Source: Dreissena polymorpha (lineage: Eukaryota; Mollusca; Bivalvia; Myida; Dreissenidae). From it: a DNA stretch of 64,000 bases. The stretch is taken from assembly GCF_020536995.1 (NCBI RefSeq), contig NC_068357.1, positions 129,194,903 to 129,258,902 of the forward strand, read 5' to 3'. Made by a program: the position numbers and the translations under genes. The notes beneath the pieces are model-generated. The model had not been told where the DNA came from, did no database searches, and saw only the letters and a list, made by a program, of their open reading frames with translations. Numbering within the stretch: the first letter of the stretch is position 1; each line of letters opens with the position of its first letter. Shown in pieces: positions 58,801 through 64,000 of this stretch.

Positions 58801-61800
58801 TTGCTGACATCTTGCATAGCTAACCAACATTGTTTTCTTGATTGGCGTGACCTCGTCATCAGTTGCTGTCAGGTCTATGATGCTTCTATTCAGAGACTTT
58901 CCAACTGATGTAGAAAGTTCAGTATACATATGTATAAATATGTAACTACATGGCAACAATAGGAGCAATAAATTATGTTTGGTTAAATACATTTGATTTT
59001 ATTCAGTATTTTTATATCCCATCCAATTGACCACATGCCGGTATTAAAATGCTTACCTGATTGGCCCCCGTTGTTTTCTTCGCCAGTGTATGACCATGAT
59101 CCATCCATTGCAAAAGTCACATCTGTCACTACCTCTGGGACAGCAGTCAGGATCTGTTGGAACAACCTGCCAACACAGCAACCATATCAACAATCAAAAG
59201 GATATTTTAGAAGTATGCTTCAACATATTTCATTTTAGTAATGGGCCCCAATCTTAAATCAGGCATGTTTATTGATAGTAGAGCATTCAGACTAGTTAAA
59301 ATGACCTTTGATAAATGAATCATGCTGCATGGTGGATTACACACAATATACAAGTCATGTATGCAACACATGTGCTCGTTTCCAGCTATAGGAGGAAAAC
59401 AACATTGAACATTAAATATACAGTTATATTTGTTTGGAAAATCATTACATAACACTTCTTGCAATGTATTTTGCAATATTTATAATCAGTCTTTGTGCAA
59501 ATATGTGGAGATATGCCAGGCCCTTGATTGTTATCAATCAAAAACAATTCCAAATTGTAATTGACCATTACAACTTATCATTGTGCTCACTTTAGCTTAC
59601 AGTGTAACACTATATGAAGTATTACTTGTTAGGTAGTTCTTAACATCATTCTGTGTAACCAATAACTTTTTTAAAGACTTACGCATCAATATAGATGGTT
59701 GTCATTTTGACAGGCTTGTCACACAGCGGACATTTTGCAGTAGGACGGTGCATTATCAGGCCCAAAACTGTCACTACATCCATGCACTGAACATGGGTGC
59801 AATGTTCACCCCGACAGGGAGTCACTAGACGGGACTTGCCAATCTGGAACAAGAAAGTCCCAGCATGCATCATAAGAAATTGATTATCAAATATGCAACT
59901 ATAACAATTACTATTTACTATAATCAATTACTCAGGCACATACATTTTTATTAATGTTGTTGCGTGGCATTAAATATTTTAATTTTAAGGCAAAATTGAA
60001 ACCCACTGAAATTAGTATTTTAATTACAAACACTCCCATAAGCAATTGTCGTATAAACAATTATTAAAAGATTTTTTTTTAAGTCTTTATATGAAGATTC
60101 TATGCTATTTTTTACTTTAACAAGAAATGTGTTTGTCAGAAACACTATGTCCCCTTCTGCGCCGCTTTGATTTTTTTTTAACCTTTGACCTTGAAGGATG
60201 ACCTTGACCTTTCACCAATCAAAATGTGCGGCTCCACGAGATACATATGCATGCCAAATATCAAGTTGGTATCTTCAGTATTGCAAAAGTATTCATAAAA
60301 TGAGCGATTTTGGCCACAAATATTTGACCTCTGACCTTGAAGGATGACCTTGACCTTTCTCCACTCAAAATGTGCGGCTCCATGAGATACCCATGCATGC
60401 CAAATATCAAGTTGCTATCTCCAATATTGGAAAGGTATTCATAAAATGAGCGATTTTGGCCACATATATTTGACCTCTGACCTTGAAGGATGACCTTGAA
60501 CTTTCACCACTCAAAATGTGCAGCTCCATGAGATACACATGCATGCCAAATATCAAGTTGCTATCTTGAATATTGAAATACTGCAAAAGTGTACATTAAA
60601 TGAGCGATTTAGACCCATATATTTGACCTTTGACCTTGAAGGATGACCTTGACCTTGCACCACTCAAAATGTGCAGCTCCATGAGATACACATGCGTGCC
60701 AAATATCAAGTTGCTATCTTCAATATTGCAAAAGTACTCATAAAATGAGTGATTTTGGCCACATATATTTGACCTCTGACCTTGAAGAATGACCTTGACC
60801 TTTCACCACTCAAAATGTGCAGCTCCATGAGATACACATGCATGCCAAATATCAAGTTGCTATATTGAATATTGAAATAATGCAAAAGTGTATATTAAAT
60901 GAGCGATTTTGACCCATATATTTGACCTTTGACATTGAATGATGACCTTGACCTTTTACCACTCAAAATGCGCAACTCCATCAGATACATATGCATGCCA
61001 AATATCAAGTTGCTATCTTCAATATAGCAAAAGTTATTGCAAATGTTAAAGTTGGCGCAAACCAACCAAAAGACCAACAGACCAACCAACCAACAGACAG
61101 GGCAAAAACAATATGTCTCTCAGTATATACTGGGGGACATAAAAATCATCACATTATGGCCACTTACTGGACAGATAAGGCTGGCTTTCAGACTAGTAGT
61201 TGAGACCTCGCTATCCTCTGCATCAGTGAAGCTCTTCTTGACTGAAAACCAAATTTATCAGTTATGTTTATTTTTATGATAGCTTTAAAGTTTAAATTCC
61301 AATCCGCTAAACCTGTTTCAATTTATAGAAGACTTTAAGAATTATTCTAACTGCAACTATTTTTTCTTATTAGTTAGAAGTAAATCAACTTCACCTTAAT
61401 GGTTTTGATTTAAAATAAGTATTTTTTATTTCATGCGCTGGTCTCAAGTTTCTCTCTAAATATACTAGTTTATCACAAATACTGTAGATACATTTTAACC
61501 CTTTCAGCGCTGGAACCAAATTTTAAAGGCCTTTGCAAACAGTTTGAATCCAGATGAGATGCCACAGAATGTGGAGTTTCATCAGGATCCAAACAGTTTG
61601 CTATTCTGATAAAAATCTTTGAAAAAAAATCGAAGAAAATGCTAATTTTAGAAATTCAGCAGACAACATTTTAGCAGACGTCAAATTTCCCAGCATGCAA
61701 AGGGTTAATTATTGTTTGTTATACAAGTGATGTATGGATAGTGTTTAGTGCACCAGATCTAACTTTATGTTGTAATTAATTATTTATACACTAAAACAAG

Positions 61801-63025
61801 ATGTGTTTGTGAAACACAATGTCCCCCTATATGATGTTTGACCTTGAAGGATGACCTTGACCCTTCACCACTCAAAATGTGCAGCTCCATGAGATACACA
61901 TGCATGTCAAATATAAAATTGCTAGCTTCAATATTGCAGAAGTTACATAACATGAGCAATTTTGACCCATATATTTGACCTTGAAGGATGACCTTGACCT
62001 TTCACCACTCAAAATGTGCAGCTTCATGAGATACACATGCATGCCAAATATCAAGTTGCTATCTTCAATATTGCAAAAGTATTCATAAAATAAGCGATTT
62101 GGGCCACATATATTTGACCTCTGACCTTGAAGGGTGACCTTGACCTTTCACCACTCAAAATGTGCAGCTCCATAAGGTACACATGCATGCCAAATATCAA
62201 GTTGCTATCTTCAATATTGCAAAAGTATTCATAAAATAAGCGATTTGGGCCACATATATTTGACCTCTGACCTTGAAGGATGACCTTCACCTTTCACCAC
62301 TCAAAAATGTGCAGCTTCATGAGATACGCATGCATGCCAAATATCAAGTTGCTATCTTCAATATTGCAAAAGTATTTATAAAATGTGCGATTTTGGCCAC
62401 ATATATTTGACCTCTGACCTTGAAGGATGACCTTGACCTTTCACCACTCAAAATGTGCAGCTCCATGAGATACACATGCATGCCAAATATCAAGTTGCTA
62501 TATTCAATATAGCAAAAGTTATTGCAAAATGTTAAAGTTGGTGCAAACCGACAGACCAACCAACCAACCAACCAACAGATCAACCAACCAACAGACAGGG
62601 CAAAAACAATATGTCCCCCACTTTTTTTTTTTTAAATCAGAGTTTATTTACAGGTCCCATATGTCCCCCACTACTATAGTGGGAGACATAAAAAGGGTTA
62701 ACATGGTCTGAGGCTGCTCACATTAGTTTTAGGAGGATCATAATGGAACGTGAGAACATTTTGCATTATTGCACAAACCAGAGAACATTTATTTCAGAAT
62801 CATTTTTAAATTCTGCCAGTGGCACGTGAAATATAATATTCAAATTTAAAGGGATTTAAATTTGTGAAAAGTGAAATTGTTGGCTGATGATTCTCACTGA
62901 TTTGCTTTGGCCTTTCATCATTTACTTCCATCTGTTTGACCCTTCGACTTATAGCAGCACTAATACTGATGCTGCCTCTCTTCTCCCAACCCACAATCTG
63001 ACAGCCTGGTGAGTCCATTTGGATA
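55818..63025 (-). CDS. PIAS-like SUMO E3 ligase, 3' six exons (5' end off window)
   Basis: Exons in order: 63025-62898, 61241-61168, 59843-59683, 59166-59057, 58904-58751, 56370-55818; every GT-AG junction keeps frame, about 393 residues. Exon 1 in view looks like the end of a PINIT domain. Exon 2 reads DAEDSEVSTTSLKASLICP, like the segment before the SP-RING in PIAS1-4. Exon 3 is the SP-RING: TPCRGEHCTHVQCMD and KCPLCDKP keep the Cys/His ligands. Exon 4 (LFQQILTAVPEVVTDV) matches the post-RING helix. Exon 5 has a SUMO-interacting motif, IIDLTATDDE. The last exon is a 183-residue Arg/Ser/Tyr/Asp-rich tail ending YDYNAYY that I have not seen in vertebrate PIAS. PIAS proteins sit in the nucleus and bring UBC9-SUMO to transcription factors. 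Upstream SAP exons must lie beyond 64,000. Confidence 0.88.
56371..57167. other. Intron of the PIAS-like gene, no repeat recognised
   Basis: AT-rich sequence; the small open frames have no support. Confidence 0.5.
57168..57652 (+). repeat. Pearl-like repeat, TTTCGAAACCTAAACGC family (copy 1)
   Basis: Starts ACAAGAGATGTCACCATAGG; core words TTTTTCGAAACCTAA and GGTCACAGGGGTCAAAAT occur in two to three units; ends GACGGACGGACAG and TGGTCATAAAAA. Confidence 0.8.
57653..58315 (+). repeat. Pearl-like array, four ~146 bp units (GTTATGGTTCTTGTGCATGG)
   Basis: The marker GTTATGKTTCTT...ATGGCACTTC recurs near 57,692, 57,838, 57,982 and 58,136 with AATAACTCT words between. It follows directly on the previous repeat. 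Confidence 0.75.
58393..58697 (+). repeat. Pearl-like repeat, TTTCGAAACCTAAACGC family (copy 2)
   Basis: Starts ACAAGAGCTGTCACCAAATG, holds one full core, and ends TGCCCTCGAATTCGAGGGCATAA, a terminal palindrome. Confidence 0.8.
60119..61142 (+). repeat. Pearl-like GACCTTGAAGG array, six ~148 bp units (copy 5)
   Basis: Start AATGTGTTTGTCAGAAACAC. Six cores carry GACCTTGAAGGATGACCTTG, AAAATGTGCAGCTCCATGAG, ATGCATGCCAAATATCAAG and TGAGCGATTTT. The end is CAGACAGGGCAAAAACAATA with a palindromic GTATATAC and GGGGGACATAAAA. It sits in a PIAS-like intron, 26 bp from the 61,168 donor. The short proteins readable in these units are an effect of unit length, not genes. Confidence 0.9.
61498..61708. 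mobile_element. Snap-back MITE, second copy of the 10,275 family
   Basis: Same ends (CCCTTTCAGCGCTGGAACC ... CATGCAAAGGGTTAAT). The internal hairpin is mutated here (GATGCCACAGAATGTGGAGT). It is longer than the first copy because it keeps AAAATCTTTGAAAAAAAATC, missing at 10,390. Confidence 0.85.
61794..62692 (+). repeat. Pearl-like GACCTTGAAGG array, five units (copy 6)
   Basis: Five cores of the same family. The tail has a repeated ACCAACCA tract (62,550-62,590). The 3' palindrome is present twice (ATATGTCCCCCAC at 62,611 and 62,659), separated by a short unrelated T-rich insert, and ends CCCCCACTACTATAGTGGG. Confidence 0.9.
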
Positions 63026-63465
63026 CTGGAAAACTATAATTATCCTATTTAAGCAATTATTTTCCATACAAAGAAGACATTTATCACTGTCTAAATAATA
63101 AATAAACAATACAGTCAAAAAGTCTTGATTCTCAGTAAACCACTTTATTTCAAGTTCTGATTACAATAGCAAAGATAAGTGCAAGAATCCTGTTACAAAT
63201 TATTATTCCCTAAAATGTTTTTGTATATCTTACATGCAGCTAAAACTCCTATGCATCAGAAATCTCAATCATTGATTGGCTGATTAAGCTGATAAACAAT
63301 ATTCAGGACTGTCTGATAATCAATAAGTAATATATTTAATGAAAGTCCGCTTTTATTGTGCCTTTTTTAGAAATGTTTTAGTATGTTTATTTTAAAACTG
63401 TTCTAAAATCACTTTCATTGCAGAGATGAAACTAAAGATGAAACCTCTGCATTTTGCCAAGACAC

Positions 63466-63663
63466 ATGTGCCTTCTGGCTCATAAGTGCCCCATTCTGAT
63501 GTGCCTTCTGGCTCATAAGTGCCCCATTCTGATGTGCCTTCTGGCTCATAAGTGCCCCATTCTGATGTGCCTTCTGGCTCATAAGTGCCCCATTCTGATG
63601 TGCCTTCTGGCTCATAAGTGCCCCATTCTGATGTGCCTTCTGGCTCATAAGTGCCCCATTCTG
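63466..63663. repeat. Perfect 33 bp minisatellite, six copies
   Basis: Six identical units (ATGTGCCTTCTGGCTCATAA then GTGCCCCATTCTG). It lies in an intron of the PIAS-like gene. Because 33 is a multiple of three and no stop falls in several frames, it reads as an 11-residue repeat (SEWGTYEPEGT) on the minus strand. No splice or domain evidence supports coding use. Confidence 0.95.
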
Positions 63664-64000
63664 ACAATTGATGTCAACATATGAAAAGTCATGCCAAAAT
63701 GTGTTTTATTTTAGATGTGACCAGCGTAGCAGTAGACTAGTCTGTCCATGTGCATTGATCATATTGACTAATTTGGTAGCAAATGCTTATCAAAAATACA
63801 AGTATTTGGAACAGCAAACTTAGAATTAAAATGACCCAATGCTATTTAGAATTTTATTGAAATAAAGTACTAAATTGAGTTTCATGAAAATCTGCTACAC
63901 AATGTTGAATCAGTTACCTTGACAAAATCATTAGCAAGCAGTCAGCCCAATAAAATATATGAGGCCAAAAGTTAAATCAAACACAATTCAAGATGGACAG
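63664..64000. other. PIAS-like intron sequence to window edge
   Basis: A donor-like GTCAAG|GTAACTG on the minus strand near 63,917 could end a further upstream exon, but the preceding frame is not recognisable. Confidence 0.3.

Noticed and set aside
62051-62583. Repeated ~79-residue frames with NLIFGMHVYLMELHILSGER
   Set aside because: These are readings of the pearl-like core unit; the same words appear at every copy without start, splice or domain context.

Overview
The window looks like nuclear DNA from a bivalve mollusc, probably a heterodont clam or mussel. The evidence is AT-rich sequence, short GT-AG exons in long introns, and very dense mollusc-type repeats: arrays of 140-175 bp core units that begin near 'acaag' and end in '(g)ggggcataaaa', snap-back repeats, and tRNA-like elements. 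The species assignment is inference from remembered repeat motifs, not from a search.

Two host genes could be read exon by exon. On the + strand (18,858-20,982, with a separate 3'UTR exon near 24,765-25,255) lies a complete five-exon gene for a microsomal glutathione S-transferase 3-like MAPEG protein of 155 residues. On the - strand (63,025 down to 55,818; the 5' part lies off the right edge) are the last six exons of a PIAS-like SUMO E3 ligase: the end of a PINIT-like region, an SP-RING, a SUMO-interacting motif and an unusual Arg/Ser/Tyr-rich tail. All splice phases agree in both genes.

Most of the rest is mobile DNA. Left part (1-18 kb): a 222 bp MITE, a PIF/Harbinger derivative with a 3 bp TAA duplication and one transposase exon, a Ulp1-protease/PHD-finger reading frame, hairpin elements, a TTAA-flanked element carrying a tRNA-like module, and a TA-flanked mariner/pogo-type element. 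Middle part (25.9-32.8 kb): an inverted pair of ~880 bp arms bearing a C2H2 zinc-finger exon of what appears to be the same family as the Ulp1/PHD frame, then a ~3 kb element with >400 bp inverted ends and a C2H2 exon, inserted in a small tandem array. 33,917-39,202: a whole-looking Ty3/Gypsy LTR retrotransposon with identical 150 bp LTRs. 40,296-52,459: one small MITE split by later arrivals. These include a 5'-truncated LINE and a pearl-like repeat, and that repeat is itself split by a 9,585 bp TTAA-flanked element. The 9.6 kb element holds two convergent decayed genes: one transposase-like, the other ending in a domain resembling the intracellular 'ballast' domain of P2X7 receptors. This is the most interesting find.

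No rRNA, CRISPR or prokaryotic features were seen. Stretches not listed as genes are AT-rich and show no coding pattern that I can support.
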